This document shows positions 1-10,530 of a DNA stretch of 64,000 nucleotides, piece after piece. The notes beneath the pieces are model-generated. The model was not told the origin of the DNA. It made no database searches and was given only the letters and a program-made list of their open reading frames with translations. How positions within the stretch are numbered: the stretch's first letter is position 1; every line of letters starts with the position of its first letter. The position numbers and the translations under genes are program-made. This DNA is from Diphasiastrum complanatum (Eukaryota > Streptophyta > Lycopodiopsida > Lycopodiales > Lycopodiaceae). The stretch is taken from NCBI GenBank assembly GCA_029204225.1, contig CM055109.1, positions 26,912,178 through 26,976,177 of the forward strand, written 5' to 3'.

Positions 1-452
1 GACAGTGTCGATAGTTCGATGTCGATGGTGAGTCGTGGGACTCGAACTCGAATATTCGTTGTCAAGTTTAGCTTCGCTCTGCTTCGAATAACCGTGTATT
101 TTTGCAGACTGTTCGAATGTGCGTGTAAAACTGCAAACTGTCTCGAATAATAGTTCATTTCTGCAGGTTGTAGAGAGTGGATAATTACATTGTGTTGGAG
201 TACTCAAAAGATGACTTTAGCACTCCCCCTTAAGCTTACTGCTAGGCACCCGAATGAAAGTTTAACACACTAACTAAGGTAGCATGCTTTTCTCTTAACA
301 ATGGCTTTGTCAGTCAGCCAATATATTGTCGATATGACCGAACTTAATTCGACATCCTTACTTTGAACTTTCTCTCTAAGAAAATGAAATTGAACCTCAA
401 TAAGCTTAGTTCTAGAGTGAGTTCGTGGGTTCAGAGAAAGAGCTATGCAACT

Positions 453-900
453 CTAATTGTCGCAATGGAGTATAGTTGGTCTGATCTGCTGAAATTGTAG
501 ATCTTGGACCAATCTGCTGAGCCAGATAATCTCCTTTACTGCAGAGGTGGCTGCAACATATTTGGACTCAGTAGAGGACAAGGAAATGCATTTCTGCTTT
601 TGACTGTTCGATGAAATGGGTGCTCCTGCAAGAAAGCATAGGTAGCTAGAGGTGGATTTTCTGGTATCCATGTCTCCAGCCCAATCTGAGTCAGAATAAG
701 CGTTTAAATTAGTGCATCCTCCGTATTTCCATCATAGCAAAAAGCATAGTGCTTCGTGGCTTGTATGTACCTCAATGCTCTTTGGAGAGCTTTCCAATGT
801 GGACATGTATTGCGACAATGTGCTAACTGTGTATGCTAGATCAGGTCGTGTGCAAATCATGGCATACATGATCGATCCAACTATCAACTGATAGGGGTAT
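453..900 (-). pseudogene. Copia RT C-terminus and RNase H fragment
   Basis: Minus-strand pieces of the end of RT (MYAMICTRPDLAYTVS, about 880-820) and RNase H (DSDWAGDMDTRKSTSSYL to HCDN, about 690-453), in different frames. They lie directly after the deletion that removed integrase and the RT core. Confidence 0.82.
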
Positions 901-919
901 TTGCACATTTCTTTCTATT

Positions 920-1456
920 CTACTTGTCCTTGGGCACATGTCCTTCGAAAGCTTGAATCCTAGATCCATGGTTACTCACATTTGTAAAAAGTGCATATTC
1001 ATGACTCAACATATACAAATTACCTTCTCTGCTTGCAGAGATGCTTTCATTAGATTCTTCACCCAAGATGGTACATTGTCTAGAATTAAACAAAGCTCTA
1101 TAGCCTTGACCTGTGATCTTGTTGATAGACAATAAATTCTTTGTTAACTTGGGTACATAAAGTACACCATCCAGTAATCTAGAAACACCATCTGGAAATT
1201 GAAGGCGAATAGATCCTTGGCCTTCGATCTCGTGCAAACTTGAGTTACCGAAAGATATGTACTTCGCATCTGATGTTGTGAGCTCTTCGAATAGATACTT
1301 GCATGGAGTCATGTGCTGAGAAGCACCTGAATCGAGGTACCATTGCTGGAAATCTCTACTTCGTTGATCTTGTACCATCAATAGCGTTGGATCTTCGTGG
1401 GAGTTTCTAACAGAATTAGAACTTCCTTCATGTTGCTGTAGCATTTTCTTCTTCAC
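920..1456 (-). pseudogene. Copia protease / GAG-pre-integrase fragment
   Basis: 178 codons on the minus strand. The retropepsin-like site is DSGASQHM, followed by the FGNSSLHEIEGQGSIRL and VLYVPKLTKNLLSI blocks that sit between protease and integrase in plant Copia polyproteins. The integrase that should follow is absent; the reading frame ends near the deletion junction. Confidence 0.85.
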
Positions 1457-2480
1457 TTTGTTGTGCTTGAGAACTCAACAATCCTTGATGTCGTGATTGG
1501 TTATCTTGCAGTACTTGCAAAAGAGTTTGATCTTCGGCATTGATTGTTGTCGATCGTGTTGTTGTTGGTTCGAATCAGTTTGCTCAGCCTTTGTCTTCTT
1601 GTCCTTCGGATTTTCTTCCTTTGGGACTTTTGCTTATTTGAATACAAGGTAACTATCTTGCTATAGAGACAACTCAGGATTATTGCTCAAGAGCACTAGA
1701 CACTGCAGCTAGCTGATTAAGCAATTGTTTGAAGTCATTCAAATGGTCGTTGATTGAAGCTCCTTCACTCATCTTGAGTGATAGGAATTTCTTTCTCAAA
1801 AAGAGACGAGTCGTAACATTTGTAGTTTCGTACAAACCAATCAGAATGTCCCAAGCTTCTTTGGAAGTGGAACAGTTAGCTACATGAGCTATTTGAGAAT
1901 CCTTTAGATTCAGAGATACGATGGCTAATGCTTTGCCATCTTTTGCTTCCCAAGTGTCAGCAATTCAGGTTCAACCAGTTTGGCTATTGAAACGTTGACG
2001 TATCCCCATGATTCTTTTTCAATCAGTATCATCCTCATCTTGAACTTTCACATGCAGAAGTCGTCGTGAATTCAATTGATAATTCTAACTCACTTTGATA
2101 CCACCTTGTTGGGTAGAATCTAGCTCGATGCTAGACGCTCGAACTCGACAATCCTTGTAGGATGTCAGAGTTCTTACCAAACAAAGAAAACACTGAAAAT
2201 TATAAAGGATTGAAACGAACTTGTCAAATTCTGATCATTACCCATATCGTTCTTCGACTGGTAGAATATTTGGGTAGGTGTCTTAGACAGCCATGAAGAG
2301 AGCTAAACAGTTAGGCGTCTGTGACAGTCGTGCACTCTTCAAATCAAATATTCTATGCTAGTCGATGGAGTGAGTATCAATAAAGAAAGAGCATCAAATT
2401 AGAGAGCATTCGTTAGTGCTAATGCAAGTAAAGAAACAGAGAATCTATATATTAGCTATTGTGATAACAACAATCAGATC

Positions 2481-3387
2481 ACGAAGGGGGTGAATCCTGT
2501 GCCTGAAAATGGTTCAAAGTACTAGTGCGCTAAGTGTTGTGATCCTACTATGCTTGTTATAGATTAAAATGATATCTCTATCTTCTTGAATTACTCTCAC
2601 TCTCTCTTAGGATCTCTGACTCTAATCTGATACAATGGAATTCGTACTTGAACTATAGTTCACGCATCATCATAATTTTGATGATAATGGTTATATACAT
2701 ACGAAGTAACAGAGATCATGGCTAGCTAGTGTGTTAGGCACAATGTAGAGTTTACAAGATAACGCTACACAGTTTAGCGAAAACTATTCAATCTACAGAC
2801 GTGAAACTGGCAATTGTTGTATAGTAGTATGTTCGTTGCTTTGTATTCAGCAGAGAGCGAGCTCCTGAGTGGTGCCATTCGACATTCAATAGTCCGGCAG
2901 TGCCTACAGTAGGGATTCACTTTGCAGTACTTGGCATTATTGGTCACATGACCCATTTGCTCTTTTTTCTTTTAAAGCCCCTTTCAATGTTTTAGTCATA
3001 TGGCTCAACCTCCTTATTTGTGCTCTTTGTTACTGTTTTGTAGGCCCGAGGTAGAGTAAGTAGGATCAGCTAGTACCTTATAGCTTGACGTTTCTAAGTT
3101 CTTTGTAGGAGCCTCATCACGCTTGCTTGTAGAGGAACATCTATTGACAGTGCTTGACACTCTTTCAGTATTCTTAGATGGATAATAGGACTTTCATAGT
3201 CTATTCTTGTCTATTACTCCATGTAATGATGATGATGTGATCAGATTTTGTATATCCAAAAAGTTTTAACATCAAATCAAGATGCTTAACAGTCCATATA
3301 AAGAACACTTCCTTGAGTATACAGATCTTCAAGCTAGGCTTCATTCAAAAAAGAGCCTAAAGAGAAGCCCAAGAAGGATGTTCTTAC
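2481..3387. other. NDUFAF7 intron 4, unassigned part
   Basis: No exon of the gene is visible here on the minus strand. A 60-codon ORF at 2774-2956 contains Cys-rich text that could be a decayed gag zinc knuckle, but the C-X2-C-X4-H-X4-C pattern is not intact. Confidence 0.4.
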
Positions 3388-3498
3388 ACGAAGAAGATCA
3401 GCCATGAGTGTGCCCCGACCAGGACCAAGCTCCACAAGGTTAAAATGGTTTGGCTGGCCAATCTGCTGCCACAAACACATGCTCCACACTCCAACCAT
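3388..3498 (-). CDS. NDUFAF7: NDUFAF7 exon 4 (SAM-binding motif I)
   Basis: 111 bp, phase 0 at both ends, acceptor GCAG and donor GTAAGA (3387-3382). It encodes 37 residues, MVGVWSMCLWQQIGQP through GPGRGTLMADLLR. The acidic-Gly loop ELGPGRG is the cofactor-binding signature. This is the last exon seen before the left window edge. Confidence 0.93.
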
Positions 3499-4617
3499 CT
3501 GCCAAACGGAACCCAAATCGTGTCAGCAATGAAAATGATAATTTTCAATGCTACATTCCTAAACAAAAAAAAGGATTCCAACACATAGGCATAGAAGTTT
3601 ATATGGATAGTAGGCTCATGATTGAGTTAAACTAGGGAATTCTGGTTCAATATTAGTGTCTAGAAATAATGCTCAAGAGACCAAATTTTGCTAAAACTAA
3701 GGGAAGTGAACAATAGAAACTCAATACCTCACCAAACATCTGACTGATGTCAGGTGACGTGATGAAACTCCCACCAGCCCCAAATGCATCTTGTTGCACA
3801 TAAAAGCCCGCTTGAGGATTGGTAAGCACCTCCTCCATGTAATGTGCCACGGTTATTGGTCCACCTCCAAACTGTGAGAAAACTTTTAGTAGTCATGTAG
3901 AAGAAAATTGTAACCTTTCTATCATGCCTGAAGAAAGCATGAACAATCATGACGTGGCAAATTTGAGCAATATTTTACCTGAATTAAGGATCTAATGTGT
4001 TTCGATAAAGTGCTCTCTTCCCTTGAAGCTCCATAATGACTATGTTCTGCATATCCATATAGTTTCCAAGATGATAATTTTAGAGCTTGCAACTACATAA
4101 AAAGTTGCACATGAATAATCCCTAAAGAGAATAGAAACCCTATATTATGAATATGTATTATGTACATAGAAAACCTTGTTATGAAATTCACTAAAGAGCA
4201 TTGTTGATTCGCTTTGGTTGGTTTTTATTCTTCCTACTATTAATTCTAATCTCTAACTGAAACATGAAAACCAATAAGCGGTAACATGTCAAGCAGCATG
4301 TCCGCATAAAAAGAGATTGAAAAACTTATTTCTATTTTAGCGTGTTAAGAAAAACTAGGGAGAAATTCGAAAAAATCGTTAAGAGGAAGCCTTGGCATAT
4401 CAACCTGAAGACATTACAGTGGAGAGCCTTATTTCAAGGCTGGAAGACAGCAAAATAGACTGGCCTCATCCAGCTGAATTGAAAGTCAAAGACTCTCGAA
4501 TCATTGTTTAAAGTTCAAAATCAGCCTCAGATATCAAATAGGAAAGGAATCTAATTATGGAAAGATAATCTTTTGATCTTTATACATACATACGTACATA
4601 CGTACACATGCACGTCC

Positions 4618-4689
<72 letters not shown>

Positions 4690-5070
4690 ATAAGTGCGCT
4701 GTGTTCCAGAACTATGCAAATGGAATGCATGCCTATATTCTGACTCGAAACATATATAACATCACATTAGTGTAGTATCGACTTTATGGCTTTTTGCTTA
4801 ATGTAGAATTTAGCAAGCCTAGTTACTACAATAAACGTAATGGTTGATGAAGTGAATAGTTTACAAACCCTTTACTCTGCATAAATCGGATCTATCCACA
4901 GAAATCACAGGACTCTCATCCTCCCTGGAATCAGTAGAGGGTGATCCAGAAGATACTTCAGTCAATGTGCGACGGCATCCTGGAACGAAGAGAGAAATGC
5001 GGGCTATCTGCGACAACGACACCAGAGTACGAGAAGCTAGAAGCCTCCGAGTAATGGGCGACATTCCCAT
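3388..5070 (-). CDS. NDUFAF7: NDUFAF7-type mitochondrial complex I assembly methyltransferase, 5' part (four exons)
   Basis: The family is a mitochondrial SAM-dependent protein arginine methyltransferase needed for complex I assembly. Coding exons on the minus strand are 5070-4869, 4046-3979, 3871-3728 and 3498-3388, with phases 1/0/0 that join cleanly into 175 codons. Residues 1-40 are rich in Arg, Ser and Leu without acidic residues, as expected of a mitochondrial presequence. Exon 3 has the family block GPITVAHYMEEVLTNP followed by FITSPDISQMFGE. Exon 4 carries the SAM-binding motif LVELGPGRGTLMADLLR at about residues 159-175. Family members are about 440-470 residues long, so roughly 300 C-terminal residues are missing; they must lie left of position 1, because no matching exon is visible in 1-3387. 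Intron 4 holds a Copia element. The match is to remembered plant and animal NDUFAF7; the family identity is firm. Confidence 0.93.
3728..3871 (-). CDS. NDUFAF7: NDUFAF7 exon 3
   Basis: 144 bp, phase 0 at both ends, acceptor CAG (3874-3872) and donor GTATTG. It encodes 48 residues from FGGGPITVAHYMEEV to SPDISQMFGE, the most conserved N-terminal block of the family and part of the substrate-facing region. Confidence 0.93.
3979..4046 (-). CDS. NDUFAF7: NDUFAF7 exon 2
   Basis: 68 bp between acceptor CAG (4049-4047) and donor GTAAAA (3978-3973). It encodes HSHYGASREESTLSKHIRSL plus Ile-Gln, the segment just before the conserved GGGPI block. Intron 1 behind it (4047-4868) contains a (TG)n tract at about 4624-4687. 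Confidence 0.88.
4624..4687. repeat. (TG)n microsatellite
   Basis: About 32 TG units in intron 1 of the NDUFAF7 gene, preceded by a short ATACATAC/GTAC stretch. Confidence 0.97.
4869..5070 (-). CDS. NDUFAF7: NDUFAF7 exon 1 (presequence)
   Basis: The first ATG is at 5070. The exon has 67 full codons plus one base. The donor GTTTGT at 4868-4863 is weak but is the only one that gives the right phase: the split codon becomes Glu and restores the EHSH start of the next exon. A better-looking donor GTAAAG at 4875 would put exon 2 out of frame. The N-terminus (MGMSPITRRLLASRTLVSLS) is Arg-rich with hydrophobic spacing, typical of mitochondrial import. Confidence 0.88.
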
Positions 5071-5243
5071 GCGGCAGGCAAAAGACTCACAAATATTATC
5101 TGAAAACCAAAGCTCGTGCTAACCAAGCGACTGAGAACGCCATAGCTGATTATGCTCGTACTGAAACTAAAGAAAGCTGAAAGATCGAAGGAGCAGTGGA
5201 TCGCGATTTTAACCAAAAGCTTGGAGACGCCAAGGCAGCAAGA

Positions 5244-5341
5244 TGACGTGGATAAAGGAACCCTAAACCCTGAATAGCTCTTTCATATGCCCAGTTCCTT
5301 GCCCATGGCGCCCTTTTTACCCTCGGTGTGTTTTAAGCCCA
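5244..5341 (-). promoter_or_regulatory. Putative NDUFAF7 promoter motifs: ACGT box, telobox, site II element
   Basis: Upstream of the minus-strand start codon (5070) are TGACGTGG (5244-5251, bZIP-type ACGT core), AACCCTAAACCCT (5259-5271, telobox) and TGGGCTT read on the minus strand (about 5336-5342, site II). Telobox plus site II is a known plant combination at nuclear genes for mitochondrial and translation proteins. The motifs are seen; promoter function is inferred from position and gene identity. Confidence 0.45.
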
Positions 5342-5349
5342 AATTGTTT

Positions 5350-6230
5350 TGAATCTAGAATGAATGGGATTGGCCATGGAATTATTTTACGGTTTTTTTT
5401 GGGTGGTTGGGTTTATTCTTGACCTCCTTTTATAGCACAAAAAAATGCTAGTTTGATCTTTAGAGTGTGTGTCTTTGGGACGATTGATTATCAAGTTAGG
5501 TCCACTTACAAGTGTTGAGTAGTCATTGTTTTCAATGTTGAATTTTGTCATATATCCTAACTTAAAAACATTGAAATTTGAAATGCTCTTTTAAAGTGTT
5601 TTAAAATGCAAACATTACACATCTTTATACCTTTACGAAAGCATCTACATATGATTCATATCCATCCATCTACCACAACATCTTGCAACTTCTCTCCACG
5701 AAGAACAACATAGTCATGAAGTCTATTGGAGCTACTAATAGAATTCTCACTACTAAATTCTCCTTCCTTTATCTATACAAAGGTGCATGTGTGTCCTCAA
5801 CAATTGAAGTAACTAGAGATTCATCTATATTGCTTCAAATCAAGGCCATCTCATTTTCAACAATGGCATTCTTAAGATTACATCTTTATCTTAGATCAAC
5901 ATACATGACCATCAATGCCATCATTCAGACATTTTAATCCATATTGAATATACTATTCTGCGAGTGTGTGTCATTCATGAATGGAATAATATGTAGATGT
6001 AATGGTCATAGTAACTAATAAATTGTTATTTGTGCACCCTTTTTTTTTTTCCAAACAAATGACGACCTTTTTTGAGTGAGCTTTTATGTGTTTGGAGTGA
6101 TTATGCTCTTTTTTGTAACTTTTGATATTATTGTGATTTGAGCAACTTCATATTTCATCTCGCTTTAATGTCTACACTTGACGAAATTACTATTTAACCC
6201 GTTTATGGATTGTGGAGCCAGTCTGCATGG
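5350..6230. other. Intergenic AT-rich DNA, nothing recognised
   Basis: Upstream of the NDUFAF7 promoter. ORFs are short and low in coding character. I see no known domain or repeat structure. Confidence 0.5.
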
Positions 6231-9200
6231 TGTGTGCTATTATATTCACGTCCGGAAGATAGGATTCGGTATAGTCCTAGACTTGGATACCCAGTACTCC
6301 AGTGAATCAAGCTTATTAGTTATGCCACATCATACTGGATGTGACCCGCAAGTAATTAATAACCTTGTGAGGCCCAGACACACTAATTGGAGTTAGTACA
6401 AGGTTTGGGACCGTATATGCATGTGTAGAGTATCAATAGGAATTCTATAAATAGAGGATCCATGCATAGAGACTCTATTCTATATGAATCTATGTATAGG
6501 AGAGTTAGGACACCATCACACTCGCCCTACTACACCATCTTGGTTGATTCATTGCCAAGATCTCTCTCTACTCTCATGCTTCCTATTCCTTGGCTTGGGG
6601 GTGAAGCTTCTAGAGATTGATTGGTTCATTCTACTTGTTAGGTGGTTTCTCCAACAGTGTGTTCTCTATTGTTTTGTCTTGTAAGCAGGATCTTGAGGAG
6701 GTGTTTCTTACATTGGTGTCAGAGCAAGGCTTACGAAGATTGGAGAACTTGGAGAATTGCTACTTTTCGTCGAAGTTTCGGTGTGGATCAATGGGAATTT
6801 TCTTCCAAGTGGATAGCAAGATGGCAAGTGGGTGTACTATTCCGGTTTCCATTTGCATGTTGCTAAAATCCATTCCTCTCGAAGTTTTTGGAGTTTTATG
6901 GAGAATTGTCCTAGAAAGCCAATTTGAAATGTTTTTTTGGAGCTTTTTCTTGTGTAGCTCAAATCTTATGTAGATCTGAATTTTCTAGCAAGTGTACTTT
7001 CATTTTAGGGATCATTAATGATAAAATTAATGATGTATGGCAGTTCTTTTCATGATTTATGATTCTAGGCTATGTTTTGGTCAAAATTGCTTGTTTGTGT
7101 TTCAAGTTACGTTGTCCCAATTTTAGGCAAGTCTTGAAGTTTCTCAAACACAAGAGAGCACAGGTCACAAAATTTCTTGGGCATAGGTGCAGGGGTGCCA
7201 GGTTGTGAGAGATTTTTTGTGGCCACACGTGCACATGTTGACGCATATATATGAGACAATGGTCTTTTCAATATATATGCAGGAGAGACTATTTTTTTCC
7301 AAAACTTATGGGATAGAATGGCTAATTCCATGTGGCACACTGGCAAGTAAGGCGACCAGGTGCCCAATTTTTTTTGGGACTCCCAAAAATTTCCTAGGCA
7401 CCTTATCAGAGACGCAGGGCAAGCAGCATGAGAGAGGCCCCTAGGACCCATGGCGGATGACGAACTCCACCGTTGTTGATCCTTATTGTATTTATAAGAG
7501 ATGAGGACCCACCAAAAAGCTCATGGAAAATTTATAAGAGCAATGCTCACCATCCCAAATAAGGACCTCAAGAAAGTTTCGCTATCTAAATAATAGAGTG
7601 AATCTTTTAGTGGAAGCACTTATTACTGACTTTTCTTGGATTTAAATATTTTCATATATCATCTGTCCAGTTAACTTTTATTGAAATTTATAATTTCTTT
7701 AAAAGGAGGGGTGAAGTGGTGGGATAAAATTCTATTTGGAAATATGTAGGTTGCATAGTTTTTGGAAGAGAACCAACTGGGGTATAGAAATGAGATTTGG
7801 TCTGAAAGTAATTTCAGATAGATTCAGAGTAAGATACCTAATTGGAACTTTTCGAAAAAGATGATTCCTCTAGGGGTTGTGTGGACAATCTGGATCTAGA
7901 ACAGGTTTGAAATTGAATTATTGTCTATAAGTAGTACAGTGAAAGGTCAAAGGTTACTAATTCCATTTTGATTGGGATAGAAGTAAGTTTGATCAGGATT
8001 TAAGTCTGAGAGTTTTGTATTGGATCAACCTAATCTTAGTTTTAGTACTAAGATCAGAGAAGGGTTGATTGAGTGGGAAAAAATTATGCTATTAAAAGAA
8101 ATTGGATTGGAAAACTGCTAAGAGTGAATTTTATTTGTCTCAGAGATTTTCTAGATATGTTATTTACTCATGAGAAATAAAAAATCTTTTGTAGCTGAGT
8201 TGCAAGATCTCAGTGAGATATGTGAGTAACATATGTGGGTTCTGGAGGAATCAGCCAGATAATAATGTGTTTATGTACTGGGTCATGGTGAGATTATTCA
8301 CATATGTGCGCGATTAATCTTGTATGAATCTATTGTGTATTCTTGGTTACTAGGGTTATTTGGTGCACTTAACCTAGTCGGTGAACATGAGCATATGATC
8401 AAGTATTATTCTGACAGATACTTGCAGAGTTAACAAATCTTTGTATGGAAAATTTATGGATTAACTTATAAATGATTTGGGTAAGGATCTAAATGTGTTG
8501 TCATACAGTATAATTGAATTCTTCACCTAGACATTTGAGATTTTTGAATCATTGGCAATTAAATGGAGTACTTGATTACTCTAGGATGAAGTTAATTGGT
8601 AAAACAATCAGTGTAATGTGGATTCACCAGAAACTGATGGTTTTTATTTTATATTGCTTGTCAGACGCATGATTAGTGAATCATTAGGTTCATCAATTAA
8701 AATTATGTGCATTGGATATACAGTATTCTTGGGATAGAGTATTCCTTACTTAAGAAATAGACTCAGCTCATTAGTGATTATATCCCAGAGCGCTCAATTG
8801 GATAACAAATCATAATGAATCCAAGAATAATATCTAAATTGATATTCAGCAGGACTTTGGGTATCTAGATTTAATTCTAGATTGTAGTTTAAAGTTTTTT
8901 GTAGTTGAAGATGATTGTCATTTTGGTATGTGTTCAGCTTTAATTACCAGTGGTTTATAGAACTTGAATCTTGCACTTCAGTTAAAGAATCCTGTTTGAA
9001 GAATATTTCTAAATCCAGTATTTTCTTAGTGGAAAGATTTTGGAATGATTCTTACTTTTCCTAAGTTATGTGGGACATAGATTCGGATATCCTATAAATG
9101 ATTAAGTATGATTTTGGATTCCAAAAAATTATGATTGACAAATCATATGAATCTAAATATTTATGATTGACGGATCATAAATGGATACTTAATTATTGTC

Positions 9201-10530
9201 AGAGGATTTAAAGAAATGGTGATGATTCTTAAGTGTGATGATCAATTCTTGATCTATTATTTGAGTAAGAATTCAGATCAGTGTTTTGAATTTCTCTACT
9301 CCAGTATCTTATCGAGAGCCTACGGATCTCACAAATATTCTCACAAGATAAGTTAGCTTATTTCTGGAGAATTTATAGTGGATGCTATTCAACTACAGTT
9401 TATGGTCTGCAGATGCTTGAGTACAGTCCTTCGTTTGATTGGATCTCCAGATATTATAGGAGACAGACAAATCTATTAAGATGAATGAGTGTTATTTTCT
9501 TGCATTTGGTGCTAGAAACATGAGCTTATAACTCAAAAGAGTAGTTAGGATACTCAGAGTTGAGTTTTAATCATTCTATATCTTAATGATTCTCCTAGAG
9601 ATTCTAGTTGAATGAATTATCATATCTTAGAATTGGATTCTAAGGATAGTTGTACTTGAAACTTTTTTATGAATTGTCTGCCAGAGTTTGTGGATAATTT
9701 CAAATTGTAATTATTACTATTATTTCTTTAACTTTAATCTCGTAAGTTAGGTAATATTTCACTCAGATAGTTCATGTAAGTGTTTTACATGAAAGTGATG
9801 TTGCTACCTTGTGTTGAGTGTAACCCAGTTGAGAAAATATATCTCTTAGTGTACTTCTTCAAACTAGAGTTTGTACTCTAGAGCAGAGATCAACAATTGG
9901 AAACAGTTTTTCTCTTAGTACTTGTTTGATATAGAAGTCAAACTAAGGATAATGATTTTCTCGGTTAATGTTTAAAGTCAAAGAAACTGTTCTTATAATT
10001 CTTTCATGTTTGAGGAGCTTCTAAGGATAGAAGCAGTTTCAGGAGGGAAGAATGTTATGGCCATATTTGGTTAAGAACCTGGAATAGTCCTAATACGGTA
10101 GACTGGCCCTTCAGTACTCGAGATTATTGGTCACGCCATGATTTAATTCCATGTGGAGGCCTATTTGTGACTATTTATCTTGAGAAGACCCAGACACTCT
10201 AATTGAGACATATGGAGTATTGCATGTACGTGTGACGAATATAGGCAGGAGGACTGAATGAAGAGTTGTGATATATTTATAGTTGACTTGCATGGGGGTT
10301 GCATGGTTTCATGCACAAGACTCTACTCTCTATATAATGAGGTAGGGATTCTCCCGTCAAAATATTGGATTTAGGTTACCAGTTTCTCTCTTCTCCTCTT
10401 GCCTCACATGGCATGGCTTGGGTGCTCGATCCGGGTTTGATCCAGGATTGGTTGGGCGGTTTGGCTCCATAGTCTCTTCTATTGTGTTCTCCTATCCTCA
10501 TATTAGGGGCAATCCTTTAGGGTCTTTACA
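6231..10530 (+). mobile_element. Plus-strand LTR element with mostly non-coding interior (relative of the 37-44 kb LARD)
   Basis: The 3' end is clear: purine tract AGGAGGGAAGAA (10041-10052) directly before an LTR of 478 bp (10053-10530, TGTTAT...TTTACA). The 5' side ends in CTTACA at 6712 followed by the Met-tRNA-type primer site TTGGTGTCAGAGC (6713-6725); the upstream LTR-like block (about 6231-6712) is only weakly similar to the 3' LTR. From about 7690 to 10052 the interior matches the reverse complement of about 37674-39920, roughly 85-90% by eye. No ORF over 120 codons is present and none resembles gag or pol. I see no matching target-site duplication. It may be a chimera or a deleted relative. 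Confidence 0.65.
10053..10530 (+). repeat. 3' LTR of the plus-strand element
   Basis: Begins TGTTATGGCCATATTTGG and ends GGGTCTTTACA. It is the inverse of the LTRs at 37195-37673 and 43510-43987; the shared blocks include ATTGAGACATATGGAGTATT and the final 80 bp. Confidence 0.8.

Larger units (their letters stand above)
1..2480 (-). mobile_element. Internally deleted Copia LTR retrotransposon in NDUFAF7 intron 4
   Basis: Read on the minus strand: 5' LTR (inner end at 2107, outer end unresolved, perhaps near 2480 or beyond); primer-binding site resembling the initiator-Met tRNA complement, TGGTATCAAAGTG (2103-2091); gag about 2060-1457 with several breaks; protease/GAG-pre-integrase 1456-920 with WYLDSGASQHM; then the end of RT (VGSIMYAMICTRPDLAYTVS, about 880) and RNase H 671-453 (STESKYVAATSAVKEIIWL). 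A polypurine tract, AAGGGGGAG (231-223), is followed by a 3' LTR that starts TG at 222 and runs off the window. Integrase and most of RT are missing between about 930 and 980. The copy cannot be autonomous. Confidence 0.85.

Noticed and set aside
2774-2956. Gag zinc knuckle
   Set aside because: Cys-rich but spacing does not fit CCHC and the neighbourhood shows no other gag text.
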